A stretch of 64,000 nt of DNA from Armatimonadota bacterium (GCA_017303935.1 JAFLBD010000002.1:682001-746000); one strand, 5' to 3'; counted from the stretch's first letter, positions 43,151-52,624 are shown. Made by a program: numbers and translations. Notes: generated from the letters alone by a model not told the origin.

Positions 43151-45234
43151 TCCCCGCGATCTTATCGGCATTAGTCTCGGCTCCGAGTCCAATCATTTCG
43201 GCTCCACTCAGCTTTCCCGTCACTGGCTCGCCCGGGAATGTGGTGGTTTGGTCAGAATCTGGGTTTGTGATCGGCGCGGACAAGTCGGGCATCGCGGTGG
43301 CGGCGGCAGTTGATGGGCCGGCCAGGATTTTGGCGCTAGGGCACAACGGCTACTTTTCAACTTGGAATCAACTCCAGGCTAAGGATTTCTTCAGCAAAGG
43401 AGTGCGTTGGTGCGCAAGGTCTGAAGATCCCACAGTGTTCATTGTAGGCAATCTCGCGATCGGTAAAGACCTCGCCTTTGCGGGATTTTCGGTTCAAACC
43501 CAGTCGGCGTGGAAGGCGGTGCCGGGTGCAGTCACGATCGTCGACGCACACGATATCACCGCGCAGGACATCCCGAAGATTCGGCAGTATTTGGCTGGCG
43601 GTGGCGGGCTTGTCACTGCCGCGACGGGATGGGGATGGCAGATGCTGAACCCAGCTAAGCGACTAACCGAGTTCAACGGAAATCTGGTTTTGCGTCCATA
43701 CGGGATCGGATTCGGAGGGAACTTCTGCGAGCCGGAAGCTGGCAACAAGTTTACGTTTCTCCCCACCGATATCGCAGCGGCCAATTCTGGTTTTGCCTGG
43801 CGGAAGTTGATGCAAAAGCAGCAAGTCTCGCCGAGCGAAGGCAATGCCGCGTTAGCTCTACTTTCTGCCCTGCCAAGCACCGATCCATACCTCAAGCCGA
43901 AAATCGCGGCCCTTGGCGATCCGAAGGGCATCCAGATTACTGAAGCGAGCCCGCTCACGAGCAAGATGGCTCGCGAAAGAACGTTGGTGGCGGTACACCA
44001 CCAGCAAATCGTGGCCGGCGACATGACGGGTGCATCACCTTTTGCGGCATCTTTCCCTGGATCGGTGGATCGAACGATCGAAAGAATTTCAAAAACCGTC
44101 GTCCTTGACGAAACAAACCAGCGATGGCAGAGCACTGGATTGTACGCGGCTCCGGGCGAAGTGATCACGATTCAGACCAGCTCTAAACTAGCTGATGGCA
44201 AGTCCCTAGCGATTCAGATTGGTTGTCACACCGACGCTCTTTGGGGACTCAACAAATGGACCCGCTTCCCAGAAGTCTCTCAGAACACTCCGGTGAACGC
44301 TCCAAACATGAAGATTTCCAGCCCGTTCGGCGGCTTGATCTACGTCGATGTCAAGAAACCGCTTGGCACGAGTGGGCAGACCGTTCGAATCACCGGTGGT
44401 GTGGAGGCTCTGCATTACGTTCTAGGCAAGACCAGCTACACCGATTGGGAGCAGAAGCGAGTTCGCGCCAAGGCTCCTTGGGCCGAGATCGAAACTCGTC
44501 GGATGGTGATCACCGTGCCGGTGGAATCGGCCCGAAATGTCGCCGACCCACGTCCGGTTGCCCTGTTTTGGGACCGAGTCGCGGATGCCACTGCCGATCT
44601 CGCGACGATCAACAAGAACCGAGGATTCAAGGAGCGGTATGTCGCCGATCGCCAGATTAGCGCGGGGTACATGCACAGCGGTTATCCGATCATGACTTGG
44701 CTGGATGTCCGGGATATGGTCGTGGACGCCAGGAAGCTCCAAGCGGAAGGAAGTTGGGGGCATTTCCACGAAATCGGCCACAACCATCAAAATGGCGACT
44801 GGACTTTTGAAGGAACTGGCGAGGTGACCGTCAACCTGTTCACGTTGTACAGCTTCGATACTGTCGTCGGCAAGCGACCTTCGGACAGAACTTTCGATCC
44901 AGAAAGTTGCTTGAAGGTTTATCGCGCGTTTGCCAATGGAGGCACTTTCGAGAAATGGAAGGATGACCCGTTCCTTGCTTTTACGATGTATGCCCAACTT
45001 CAAAACGAGTTCGGCTGGGAAGCGTACAAGGCGGTGTTTGCCGAGTACCTGACCATGCCCAAAGAGCGGCGTCCGAAGACAGACCAGGACAAGCGAGACT
45101 TGTGGCTGGTCACATTCAGCCAATATGTCGGACTAAATCTTCGACCATTCTTTGAAGCCTGGAAGGTCCCAACGCGCAAAGAAACGCTCCAAGAGATCGG
45201 AAAACTGCCAGTTTGGATGCCGAAAGGGATGTAA
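43147..45234 (+). CDS. M60 (enhancin-like) zinc metallopeptidase
   Basis: The 695-aa secreted protein has a short signal peptide. A ThuA/glutamine-amidotransferase-like stretch (V-D-A-H-D-I-T-A-Q-D-I-P-K-I-R-Q-Y-L-A-G-G-G-G) lies in the first 200 residues. The M60 catalytic region has H541-E-I-G-H545-N-H-Q followed by G-E-V-T-V-N. M60 enzymes cut O-glycosylated (mucin-like) proteins. This is consistent with the coupled DUF5107 gene, a possible sugar-binding partner. Length is within the family's range. Confidence 0.85.
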   Translation: MIPAILSALVSAPSPIISAPLSFPVTGSPGNVVVWSESGFVIGADKSGIAVAAAVDGPARILALGHNGYFSTWNQLQAKDFFSKGVRWCARSEDPTVFIVGNLAIGKDLAFAGFSVQTQSAWKAVPGAVTIVDAHDITAQDIPKIRQYLAGGGGLVTAATGWGWQMLNPAKRLTEFNGNLVLRPYGIGFGGNFCEPEAGNKFTFLPTDIAAANSGFAWRKLMQKQQVSPSEGNAALALLSALPSTDPYLKPKIAALGDPKGIQITEASPLTSKMARERTLVAVHHQQIVAGDMTGASPFAASFPGSVDRTIERISKTVVLDETNQRWQSTGLYAAPGEVITIQTSSKLADGKSLAIQIGCHTDALWGLNKWTRFPEVSQNTPVNAPNMKISSPFGGLIYVDVKKPLGTSGQTVRITGGVEALHYVLGKTSYTDWEQKRVRAKAPWAEIETRRMVITVPVESARNVADPRPVALFWDRVADATADLATINKNRGFKERYVADRQISAGYMHSGYPIMTWLDVRDMVVDARKLQAEGSWGHFHEIGHNHQNGDWTFEGTGEVTVNLFTLYSFDTVVGKRPSDRTFDPESCLKVYRAFANGGTFEKWKDDPFLAFTMYAQLQNEFGWEAYKAVFAEYLTMPKERRPKTDQDKRDLWLVTFSQYVGLNLRPFFEAWKVPTRKETLQEIGKLPVWMPKGM

Positions 45235-45238
45235 TTGC

Positions 45239-45278
45239 GTGAACTTTCAAACAAGAGTGAAAGTTCACACTGTATAAT
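45239..45278 (+). promoter_or_regulatory. Operator-like inverted repeat and -10 box before mqnE
   Basis: Perfect arms GTGAACTTTC (45239-45248) and GAAAGTTCAC (45259-45268) have centres 20 bp apart. TATAAT follows at 45273-45278 and GTG 45285 lies 6 nt later. No -35 consensus exists at the usual place, because the repeat occupies it. No T-run follows, so it is not a terminator. Confidence 0.6.
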
Positions 45279-45284
45279 AGGGGT

Positions 45285-46448
45285 GTGGCGATTGCACCCG
45301 AAAAGATCGTAAGTCCGGACCTAATGGACATCTACCGAAAGGTGGACGCCGGCCAGCGCCTCAGCAAAGAGGATGGAATGCGGCTGTTCCACACACCGGA
45401 TTTGACCGGTCTGGGATACATGGCGAACCTTGTTCGTGAGCGACGCCACGGCGCAAAGACGTTTTATGTGCGCAACCAGCACATCAATTACACCAATATC
45501 TGCAACAAATTCTGCAAGTTCTGCAGTTTCTATGCAAAAAAAGGTGGTCCAGCTCCATATGAAATGGACATGGCGGAAGTCCAACGACGATTGGACTGGC
45601 ACAAAGATACTCCACTGACCGAAATTCACATGGTCGGTGGGATTAATCCTCGCCTGAAGTACGATTATTATCTCGATCTTGTCCGATTGGTGGCCAATTC
45701 TCGCCCCGAAGGTGTACACGTCAAGGCTTTCACTGCCGTTGAGATCGTTCAAATCGCACAAATTGGCAAAGTTTCGATAGAGCAAGCCCTTCGAGACCTC
45801 ATGGATGCGGGTTTGCAATCTCTTCCCGGTGGTGGGATCGAAATTCTGAGCGACCGGGTGCACTCAGAGCTGTTTGGCAAGAAGTTAAATGGCGAAGAGT
45901 GGAAGGATGTTGCTCGAGTTGCAGCGAAGCTCGGCCTCCCGCAATACGCCACGATGCTCTACGGCATGGTGGAAACCCTCGAAGAGCGCGTGGACCACAT
46001 GATCCAGCTCCGCGAATTGCAGGATGAAACCGGTCACTTCCTGACCATGACTCCGCTTAGCTTCCATCCGGAAGCCACAGAATTGGAGCACATCAAGCCG
46101 ATGACTGGCGACACCGATTTGCGAAACATCGCACTCTGCCGATTGATGCTCGACAACTTTGATCACATCAAGAGTTTCTGGATCATGAACTCGGTGCCGA
46201 TCACCCAGATGGCGCTTTGGTACGGCGCGGACGATGCCGATGGAATGGTCCACGAGTACGAGATTACGTACGAACCAGGCAAGTTTGGCCACAAGTCGCA
46301 AGTTCTCACTCACGAGAACATGAAGCGGATGATCGAAGAAGTGGGGCGAATCCCAGTTGAACGTGACTCGCTGTACAATGAGATCATTCGGGATGAGCCG
46401 GTCCAGGAATCTGGACCTAGGCACTTGAGGCCGTTAGCCGTTCGCTAA
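45285..46448 (+). CDS. mqnE: Aminodeoxyfutalosine synthase
   Basis: This radical-SAM enzyme joins SAM and the chorismate-derived precursor in the futalosine route to menaquinone. The cluster motif is C73-x3-C77-x2-C80 (N-I-C-N-K-F-C-K-F-C-S-F-Y). The M-V-G-G-I-N-P and P-G-G-G-I-E-I-L-S motifs match MqnE rather than MqnC. Length (387 aa) is normal. It starts with GTG and appears to be leaderless. Other mqn genes are not in the window. Confidence 0.9.
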   Translation: MAIAPEKIVSPDLMDIYRKVDAGQRLSKEDGMRLFHTPDLTGLGYMANLVRERRHGAKTFYVRNQHINYTNICNKFCKFCSFYAKKGGPAPYEMDMAEVQRRLDWHKDTPLTEIHMVGGINPRLKYDYYLDLVRLVANSRPEGVHVKAFTAVEIVQIAQIGKVSIEQALRDLMDAGLQSLPGGGIEILSDRVHSELFGKKLNGEEWKDVARVAAKLGLPQYATMLYGMVETLEERVDHMIQLRELQDETGHFLTMTPLSFHPEATELEHIKPMTGDTDLRNIALCRLMLDNFDHIKSFWIMNSVPITQMALWYGADDADGMVHEYEITYEPGKFGHKSQVLTHENMKRMIEEVGRIPVERDSLYNEIIRDEPVQESGPRHLRPLAVR

Positions 46449-46478
46449 ACACGTGGGAAGGTAAACTTTCTCCTTCCC

Positions 46479-49235
46479 ATGGACCTAAAAAGTACGCTAA
46501 ATCTCCCTAATCCGGACTTCACAATCCCAATGAAGGCCGATCTCGCCAAGCGCGAGCCAGAGATTTTGGCGTCCTGGGATCTCGCCGAAATCTACAACGC
46601 GATTCAAAAAGCTCGCGCGGATGCACCGGTTTTCGTCTTCCACGACGGCCCACCCTATACCAACGGACCTATCCACGTCGGAACCGGAATGAACAAGATT
46701 CTCAAAGATTTTGTGTTCAAGAGCCGGACAATGATGGGTTATCGCGTCCCGTTAGTGCCCGGATTTGACAACCACGGCCTGCCGATTGAGCAAGCCGTGA
46801 TGAAGGCTTTTCACGAGAAGAAGATCACGCCAGATTTGCCAACTCTGCGTCAAGCCTGCAGAGATCATGCTGCCAAATACATCGAATTGCAGACGCAGCA
46901 ATTCAAGAGATTGGGCACTTTTGCGATGTGGGACAAGCCGTATCGAACAATGGACTTTCGGTTCGAAGCGGCAATCGTTCGTGTTTTCAAGCGGTTGGTG
47001 GAAGCGAATCAAGTCTATCGCGGACTGAAGCCAGTGATGTGGTCGCCAACAAGCAGGACCGCCTTGGCCGACACCGAAATTGTTTATCAAGACCACACGA
47101 GCAAGTCGATCTTCGTTCGATTCCCCCTGCGAGAAGATAAGAATGGTTGGTCCGAAGGACTTGAAAATGTTTTTTGCATCATCTGGACGACCACGCCATG
47201 GACGATCCCGGCCAATCTCGGCGTGGCGTTCCACCCAAGCCTTGAGTACGTGATCTTCAAATCTGGAGACGCGCACTACGTCGTGCAAAAGGACCTTTAC
47301 GAATCCGTCACCACCCAGCTCGGCATGCAGGATGCCGAGATTGTTCGGACCTTGCTCGGGGCATCGTTTGAGTACTCCACGTTCAAGCATCCGATCTTTG
47401 ATCGCGACTCGCTAGCGATGATGGCGATGTACGTCACGACCGAAGATGGAACTGGCGTCGTTCACACCGCTCCTGGTCACGGCCGCGAGGACTTCATCAC
47501 TGGCGCAAAGTACGGACTGCCTGTGCTCTGTCCGGTGGATGAGCGCGGGGTTCTCACTAGCGAAGCGGGCGAGTTTGAAGGCGTGAGCTACAAAGATTGC
47601 GATAAGGTGGTCGTCGATCGGCTTGCCGAAGTTGGAAATCTGCTCAAATCCGATGACTATTCGCACAGCTATCCGCACGCCGAGCGGGATGGTAAGCCCG
47701 TGATCTTCCGCGCAACCGAGCAATGGTTTGTTAGCATGGAAGACAACGATCTTCGGAAGAAGATGATGGAGCAGATCGACTCCGTCGATTGGCATCCAGA
47801 TTCGGCAAAGGGCCGGATCAGCGCGATGATCGGCGGTCGACCGGATTGGTGCATCAGCCGCCAAAGGCCTTGGGGCGTAGGCATACCGGTTTTCTACGGC
47901 GCAGAATCTGGCGCACCTGTTTTGGACCCAGCAGCGATCGAAGCGGTGGCTAAACTCGTCGAGTCGAAAGGTTCGGATGCCTGGTACACCACCCCACCAT
48001 CCGAGATCTTGCCTCAAGGGTACAAGCATCCTGTGACTGGCGAAACCGAATTCCGAAAGGAAGTGGACGTTTTTGACGTTTGGTTCGACAGTGGATCATC
48101 AAGTCTTGCTGTCTTGGAAGGTGACGTCTATCCTGAATGGAAGGAGCGATGGCCCGCCGACCTGTATCTGGAAGGCAGCGATCAGCACCGCGGTTGGTTC
48201 AACGTCAGCATGATCATCGGCACCGCTCTGAAGGGCGAAGCGCCGTACCGCGAAGTCGTGACGCACGGCTTTGTAAACGATGAAAAGGGCCAAAAAATGA
48301 GCAAACGACTCGGAAACGTCATCGATCCGGTCGAAGTTTGCGATTCATTGGGCGCCGACGTACTCCGGTACTGGGTGGCCAGCGTTGATTACACAGAAGA
48401 TGTCGGTTGCGGTCCAACTTTGCTCGCGGCGGCAGGAGAGGGCTATCGGTCGATCCGAAACACGCTAAGGTTCCTTCTAGGCAATCTGTATGACTTTGAT
48501 CCGACTAACGCGCCCGAGTTGCTTGAGCTCGATGAATGGATCATCGAACAGACCGAATTGCTGGCTGTAGATGTCGTGGAATCGTACAAGTCCTACGAGT
48601 TCCGAAAGGCGCTGACGGCCATCGCCGACTTCTGTGCGAAGAAGATCTCCGCGTTCTACCTGGATGCGATCAAAGACCGGATGTATTGCGACGCGGCGGA
48701 TTCAGCAACGCGGCGTAGCGGTCAATGGGCGTGCTATCAGGTACTTCGAAAGTTGATCTTGTTGGCTGCGCCAATCTTGCCATTCACGAGTGAAGAAACC
48801 TTTTTGCGGCTTCCAGGCGCAAAGCTGGATTCGGTCCATGTCGATCTTTTTGAACTGCCATCCGAAGAGCGATTGGCTCAGATCGAGGCTTCCGATCTGC
48901 AAGTTCGATACGCTCGACTGATCGAATATCGCGCATCTGTGTTCGCTCTTTACGAAGAGTGGAAAAAGTCGAGCGAGATCAAGAACAACCAGCAAGTTCT
49001 GGTCGACATCACGGATTCCGAGGAGAATATTGCCTTCCTGCGCAGTTTTGACCCGAGCGAGCTTGCCAACCTGTTCAAGTTCAGCTGGTTGCAGCTTCAT
49101 GTGGGCAATCAGTCGTTTGCGTTTAGCGCCTCGCCTTATGCGCAGTGCGAGCGGTGCAAGCTCTATCGACCTGACGTTGCAGAGGTGAACGGTCACCTGC
49201 TGTCGGCGCGAGATCGCGCGGTGGTGGGATGGTAG
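46479..49235 (+). CDS. ileS: Isoleucyl-tRNA synthetase
   Basis: This class I synthetase charges tRNA-Ile. The HIGH-type motif is H-V-G-T (G-P-I-H-V-G-T-G-M-N, residues 64-73) and KMSKS is K606-M-S-K-R. An editing domain (T-T-P-W-T-I-P-A-N) is present. The C-terminal zinc finger keeps only one C-x2-C (C-E-R-C); the second pair normally seen in bacterial IleS is missing. Length (918 aa) is normal. It overlaps lspA by 7 nt, a widespread gene order. Confidence 0.95.
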   Translation: MDLKSTLNLPNPDFTIPMKADLAKREPEILASWDLAEIYNAIQKARADAPVFVFHDGPPYTNGPIHVGTGMNKILKDFVFKSRTMMGYRVPLVPGFDNHGLPIEQAVMKAFHEKKITPDLPTLRQACRDHAAKYIELQTQQFKRLGTFAMWDKPYRTMDFRFEAAIVRVFKRLVEANQVYRGLKPVMWSPTSRTALADTEIVYQDHTSKSIFVRFPLREDKNGWSEGLENVFCIIWTTTPWTIPANLGVAFHPSLEYVIFKSGDAHYVVQKDLYESVTTQLGMQDAEIVRTLLGASFEYSTFKHPIFDRDSLAMMAMYVTTEDGTGVVHTAPGHGREDFITGAKYGLPVLCPVDERGVLTSEAGEFEGVSYKDCDKVVVDRLAEVGNLLKSDDYSHSYPHAERDGKPVIFRATEQWFVSMEDNDLRKKMMEQIDSVDWHPDSAKGRISAMIGGRPDWCISRQRPWGVGIPVFYGAESGAPVLDPAAIEAVAKLVESKGSDAWYTTPPSEILPQGYKHPVTGETEFRKEVDVFDVWFDSGSSSLAVLEGDVYPEWKERWPADLYLEGSDQHRGWFNVSMIIGTALKGEAPYREVVTHGFVNDEKGQKMSKRLGNVIDPVEVCDSLGADVLRYWVASVDYTEDVGCGPTLLAAAGEGYRSIRNTLRFLLGNLYDFDPTNAPELLELDEWIIEQTELLAVDVVESYKSYEFRKALTAIADFCAKKISAFYLDAIKDRMYCDAADSATRRSGQWACYQVLRKLILLAAPILPFTSEETFLRLPGAKLDSVHVDLFELPSEERLAQIEASDLQVRYARLIEYRASVFALYEEWKKSSEIKNNQQVLVDITDSEENIAFLRSFDPSELANLFKFSWLQLHVGNQSFAFSASPYAQCERCKLYRPDVAEVNGHLLSARDRAVVGW

Positions 49236-49750
49236 GTTCGCGCCGCTTCCCGACGGTCTTTCTCTCCGTATTCGTCGGATTTGTCGTGTTAGATCAGCTC
49301 ATCAAGGCGTGGTCGCGCAACACTGCGTTCGGCGAAGGGCACGTGTTCAACGCGCTCTGGCCAAACGTTTTTGAACTCAAACTGGCCTATAACCACGGAA
49401 TCGCGTTTGGTTTGTTCCAAGGCTTCGGAGTGGTGTTTGCACCGATTGCGATTTTGATCGCGGGCTATGCGGCATGGCATGCATCTCGGATTGACCCGAG
49501 CAAGAAGCTGATGCATTTCACAATTGGGATGCTCGCAGCTGGAGCAGTGGGGAACCTCATCGACCGAGTTTGGATGGGCAAAGTCACCGACATGTTCTGG
49601 TTTCGGCTAATCAATTTCCCTGTATTCAATCTCGCAGATGCCTGCATCACGGTGAGCGCCGTTCTTCTTGCGGTCTTGAGTATTCGCGAGAACGAGGCGC
49701 GGCGACCCGAGTCCCAGGTCCCTCAAACAGATTCGATTCCTCCGGCGTAA
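49229..49750 (+). CDS. lspA: Lipoprotein signal peptidase
   Basis: This membrane aspartic protease cuts signal peptides of lipoproteins after lipid attachment. Four membrane helices are evident. The catalytic aspartates are D112 (G-N-L-I-D-R-V) and D137 (F-N-L-A-D-A-C-I). Length (173 aa) is normal. Clients in this window include the lipoproteins at 1-177 and 52625-53221. Confidence 0.94.
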   Translation: MVGSRRFPTVFLSVFVGFVVLDQLIKAWSRNTAFGEGHVFNALWPNVFELKLAYNHGIAFGLFQGFGVVFAPIAILIAGYAAWHASRIDPSKKLMHFTIGMLAAGAVGNLIDRVWMGKVTDMFWFRLINFPVFNLADACITVSAVLLAVLSIRENEARRPESQVPQTDSIPPA

Positions 49751-49760
49751 ATCCGGATTG

Positions 49761-49862
49761 ATGAAAAATCGAAAACTGATTCTGCAATTGGCGCTCGTAT
49801 TGGCTCCGGTCGTTGTGGATTGGGTCCGAAAGCGCGTTGCCCGTAAGAAAGCCGGGATTTGA
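49761..49862 (+). CDS. Possible 33-aa membrane-associated peptide
   Basis: This short frame starts 10 nt after the lspA stop. It has a basic N-terminus (M-K-N-R-K), a hydrophobic core (L-I-L-Q-L-A-L-V-L-A-P-V-V-V) and a basic tail (R-K-R-V-A-R-K-K). It has the character of a small membrane protein but no visible ribosome-binding site other than weak purines. It may be a chance frame. Confidence 0.3.
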   Translation: MKNRKLILQLALVLAPVVVDWVRKRVARKKAGI

Positions 49863-49910
49863 CCGCCATTTCATTCCATTCCGCGAGTTCCTGCTGTACA
49901 TTAATGTGCA

Positions 49911-50681
49911 ATGAACAAGGGAATTTGGACTTTAGCTGCATTGGGACTGGCGGCGATCAGTGGCGCCTCGCCCTTCGCATTCGTTGCTAAGGCGACCTGG
50001 ACCATCGACAACGTGGACGTGGCCACTAACGCTGAACTGCCATTTTCAACCACTCCGTTCCCGCCGTACAGTCTGGCGATCACGCCAACCAACAAGCTGA
50101 TTGCGGCCGACCCGACTGGAAACCTTTGGAATGTGACCGGACCGCCGATTCCGATGGGTTCGACTGGATTTACTCAAATCGGCGACCTCGATTACGGAGT
50201 GGGTGGTCTGTTTGGTTTTAGCAACGCGAACCAAACGCTATTCTTCTTTGATTTGAGTTCAAGTTCAATCACCGCTTCGTGGGTGTTTCCGGCATTGGCT
50301 GCTCTCAGTATTGAAGGCGTAGCCTACCGCCCGACCGATGGCGCAGTGTTCCTTTCGGGGCACAATGGGCTGAACAACGACAAGCTGATTCAGGTGGATA
50401 CCACCCTCAGCACTGCGAGCTTGATCGGGAATGTCACCATTTCGGACGCGTTTAGCTATGTTTCAGACATCGACTTTGATGCGAGCGGAAATCTGATCGC
50501 GATGAGCTGGTTCCACAGGGATTTCTACACCGTGAACACCACTACTGCGGCAACAACATTAATCAGCTCGGGACCGCACCGCGACGCGAACGCGATGGCG
50601 ATACAGTCGGTACCAGAACCTGGCACGATTGGCGCAATTGCTCTTGGTATCGTCGGGTTGTTGAAGCGACGAAAGCGCTAG
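49911..50681 (+). CDS. PEP-CTERM protein (256 aa)
   Basis: This secreted protein has a signal peptide, a beta-propeller-like middle (repeated G-N-L, D-Y-G-V-G-G-L-F-G-F, D-I-D-F-D-A-S-G-N-L-I-A) and a C-terminal V-P-E-P-G-T, hydrophobic helix and R-R-K-R tail. It would be sorted by an exosortase. The middle repeats resemble proteins that are read as DUF4394 or NHL-like propellers, at low confidence. It overlaps the convergent glycosyltransferase gene by 4 nt. Confidence 0.75.
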   Translation: MNKGIWTLAALGLAAISGASPFAFVAKATWTIDNVDVATNAELPFSTTPFPPYSLAITPTNKLIAADPTGNLWNVTGPPIPMGSTGFTQIGDLDYGVGGLFGFSNANQTLFFFDLSSSSITASWVFPALAALSIEGVAYRPTDGAVFLSGHNGLNNDKLIQVDTTLSTASLIGNVTISDAFSYVSDIDFDASGNLIAMSWFHRDFYTVNTTTAATTLISSGPHRDANAMAIQSVPEPGTIGAIALGIVGLLKRRKR

Positions 50682-51739
50682 GAATAGGTACGACCTTTCC
50701 ATTGAATGCGTCCGGAACGCTTCCAACTTAGTGACCGGAAGCAGGTGTAGCCAGCCATGAGGAGAGTCAGTGGCATCAATGGCGCCGTCCAAAGTGGGCT
50801 GCGACCCACTCGGTCGACCGCGAGCTTGCTGATCACCAAAAGAGAATAGGGAAGCCACGCCATCGAGCCCGCCAAAAGCCATGCGAGCGACAGCCCAAAG
50901 AAGAATAAGCCTAGTAAGGCGGTTCCTATGTCGCTACCGGTGATAAAGCATGTGTTCTTGCTCATGCCATCGACCGCTTCTTTTAGGTTGGCGTACATCT
51001 TCACACCAAGAATCGAAGAGAGATTGGCGACCTCGACTCGGATTCCCTGCTTTGCTAGCAATCGACCGATGAGGACGTCTTCGAGCACGGCGTCCTTGAG
51101 CGTTTCATGCGGCATCACTTCAAAGTAGGTGCTCGTTTTCCAGACTTGAATCTGGCCGTTGGTGAATCTGCCGTGGCCTTTTCCCGTGAGCCTCACAATG
51201 AAAAACGGGTTGCTTGAGGCAAGAATCCACGGCACCCATCCTAGATACACTGGCTCTAGACCGTAACCTGGAAGCATGTGCGGGAAACCGGTCGTTACTG
51301 GCGCACGGCCAGCGCGAACGACGGCACCCAAGCGGTTCAAGAAATCCTTGGCGGGATAGGTATCCGCATCCAAGAAGACCATGTACTCGCCTCGGAAGTC
51401 CTCGGCGACCACTTTTGCAAGTTCGTGGCATGCGCGATTCTTTCCGGTCCATCCTGAGGGCAATGGCTCCGAAGCACGGATGACAATCGCGCCTGCTTTT
51501 GCTGCTGCAGTGGCGGTTTGATCGGTGCTTTCGTCATCGAAAACGTAGACGCGCGCCCCTTGCTGTACAAGAACGGGGACCAGCCGGGCGAGGTTTTCTT
51601 CCTCGTTGCGCGCTGGAATGCAGACAGCAGCTTCGAATGGTTGCTCACAGATGCTGGGCGGCCGCCGAAGACCAATAGCATTGCAGATGGCAATCAGCAA
51701 GAAGAAGCCGTACAGGCAGGTGAGCGCGATGACCATCAA
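50678..51739 (-). CDS. Membrane glycosyltransferase family 2 (CrtQ-like)
   Basis: The 353-aa protein has an N-terminal membrane helix, then a GT-A fold (C-I-P-A-R-N-E-E-E-N-L, D-D-E-S-T-D-Q-T, and the D-A-D metal site in V-F-L-D-A-D-T-Y-P). Two or three membrane helices lie at the C-terminus. The layout resembles carotenoid or hopanoid glycosyltransferases such as CrtQ. The acceptor is unknown. It stands 3 nt downstream of the YCII-like gene on the same strand. Confidence 0.8.
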   Translation of the reverse strand: MMVIALTCLYGFFLLIAICNAIGLRRPPSICEQPFEAAVCIPARNEEENLARLVPVLVQQGARVYVFDDESTDQTATAAAKAGAIVIRASEPLPSGWTGKNRACHELAKVVAEDFRGEYMVFLDADTYPAKDFLNRLGAVVRAGRAPVTTGFPHMLPGYGLEPVYLGWVPWILASSNPFFIVRLTGKGHGRFTNGQIQVWKTSTYFEVMPHETLKDAVLEDVLIGRLLAKQGIRVEVANLSSILGVKMYANLKEAVDGMSKNTCFITGSDIGTALLGLFFFGLSLAWLLAGSMAWLPYSLLVISKLAVDRVGRSPLWTAPLMPLTLLMAGYTCFRSLSWKRSGRIQWKGRTYS

Positions 51740-51742
51740 CCG

Positions 51743-52429
51743 CTATTTTGGAACAATGAAGGTGCCCTTAGCTGTGTACCAACGGTACAGCGTGAGCTTG
51801 AGCACGCCCTTACTGATCGTCGGATCTTGCGCGGTCTCCTTGAGTACGGTTTCTTGGTCGCAGTTAAAGACAAAAACGCCTCGGAGCTTGCCTTCGCTCA
51901 CGAAAGGCCCAGCGATCTTGAGAATCCCCATATCAGCCATCCGATTGATGTTCGCCATGTGCCCCGTTCCCAAGGCATCTGACTCCTCTTTGCTCATCTG
52001 AAACGTGGTGTACGTTCGGCTCAGAAGACCAAACCACAGCGGTTCGAGGTCCAGAAACTTGGGGCCCTTTGCGAAGTAATTGGCCGCGGCGTACCACCGG
52101 AGTACGACCGGTTTGAGCCTGCCCGCCTTGATCGTAGGCTCGTTCGCAAGGATCGATTTTGCTTTATCAGGCGTGCCTACGTCCATGATCACGATTCCGG
52201 CAACCTTCTTGTCTTCCAGCGGACCGACGGCCAGGGCCCTCCTTGTTTGATACAGATTTTCAAGAAAACCAAGATGCTCCTTTTGGAGTTGTCCTGCTGC
52301 ATCTGGCGACATTGGCGCCAGGTTCGACGGTCGTTCTAGCAACACGAGCTGGAGTTCCTTCATCTCGATTGGAGGGGCTGCTGGTTTTTGCTGTGTCAAA
52401 AGGACAGCGGCGGAAATTGCTGTAATCAT
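51743..52429 (-). CDS. Secreted tandem YCII-like protein
   Basis: The 228-aa protein has a short signal peptide and two YCII-like ferredoxin-fold units. The first (about residues 25-110) has L-V-L-L-E-R-P and K-P-V-V-L-R-W-Y. The second (about 135-228) has T-Y-T-T-F-Q-M and L-K-L-T-L-Y-R-W-Y. YCII domains are usually cytoplasmic and of unclear function, so a secreted double copy is less common. Confidence 0.65.
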   Translation of the reverse strand: MITAISAAVLLTQQKPAAPPIEMKELQLVLLERPSNLAPMSPDAAGQLQKEHLGFLENLYQTRRALAVGPLEDKKVAGIVIMDVGTPDKAKSILANEPTIKAGRLKPVVLRWYAAANYFAKGPKFLDLEPLWFGLLSRTYTTFQMSKEESDALGTGHMANINRMADMGILKIAGPFVSEGKLRGVFVFNCDQETVLKETAQDPTISKGVLKLTLYRWYTAKGTFIVPK

Positions 52430-52462
52430 ACGGTTATGCTAGCACGACGTCTTCAAAATTGG

Positions 52463-52468
52463 TATAAT
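52463..52468 (+). promoter_or_regulatory. -10 box of tRNA-Val
   Basis: A perfect TATAAT lies 11 nt before the first tRNA base. No clear -35. Confidence 0.5.
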
Positions 52469-52479
52469 CAGGTTCCTTT

Positions 52480-52554
52480 GGTCGATTAGCTCAGTGGTAG
52501 AGCACTACAATGACACTGTAGGGGTCACAGGTTCAAGTCCTGTATCGACCACCA
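52480..52554 (+). tRNA. tRNA-Val (anticodon GAC)
   Basis: The acceptor GGTCGAT (52480-52486) pairs with ATCGACC. The anticodon stem CTACA/TGTAG encloses loop ATGACAC (anticodon GAC). The T-arm has GGTTCAAGTCC. Discriminator A and CCA (52552-52554) are encoded. Size 75 nt. Confidence 0.95.
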
Positions 52555-52624
52555 TTCTTTCTTCAAAGCCTTTGGTGCAGCCAATACGACTCTCATTCAC
52601 TGTCAATTGGTAAGCCAGGCTGGT

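Noticed and set aside
45239-45268. Inverted repeat read as a terminator of the M60 gene
   Set aside because: No T-run follows; a -10 box lies directly downstream, so an operator is more likely.
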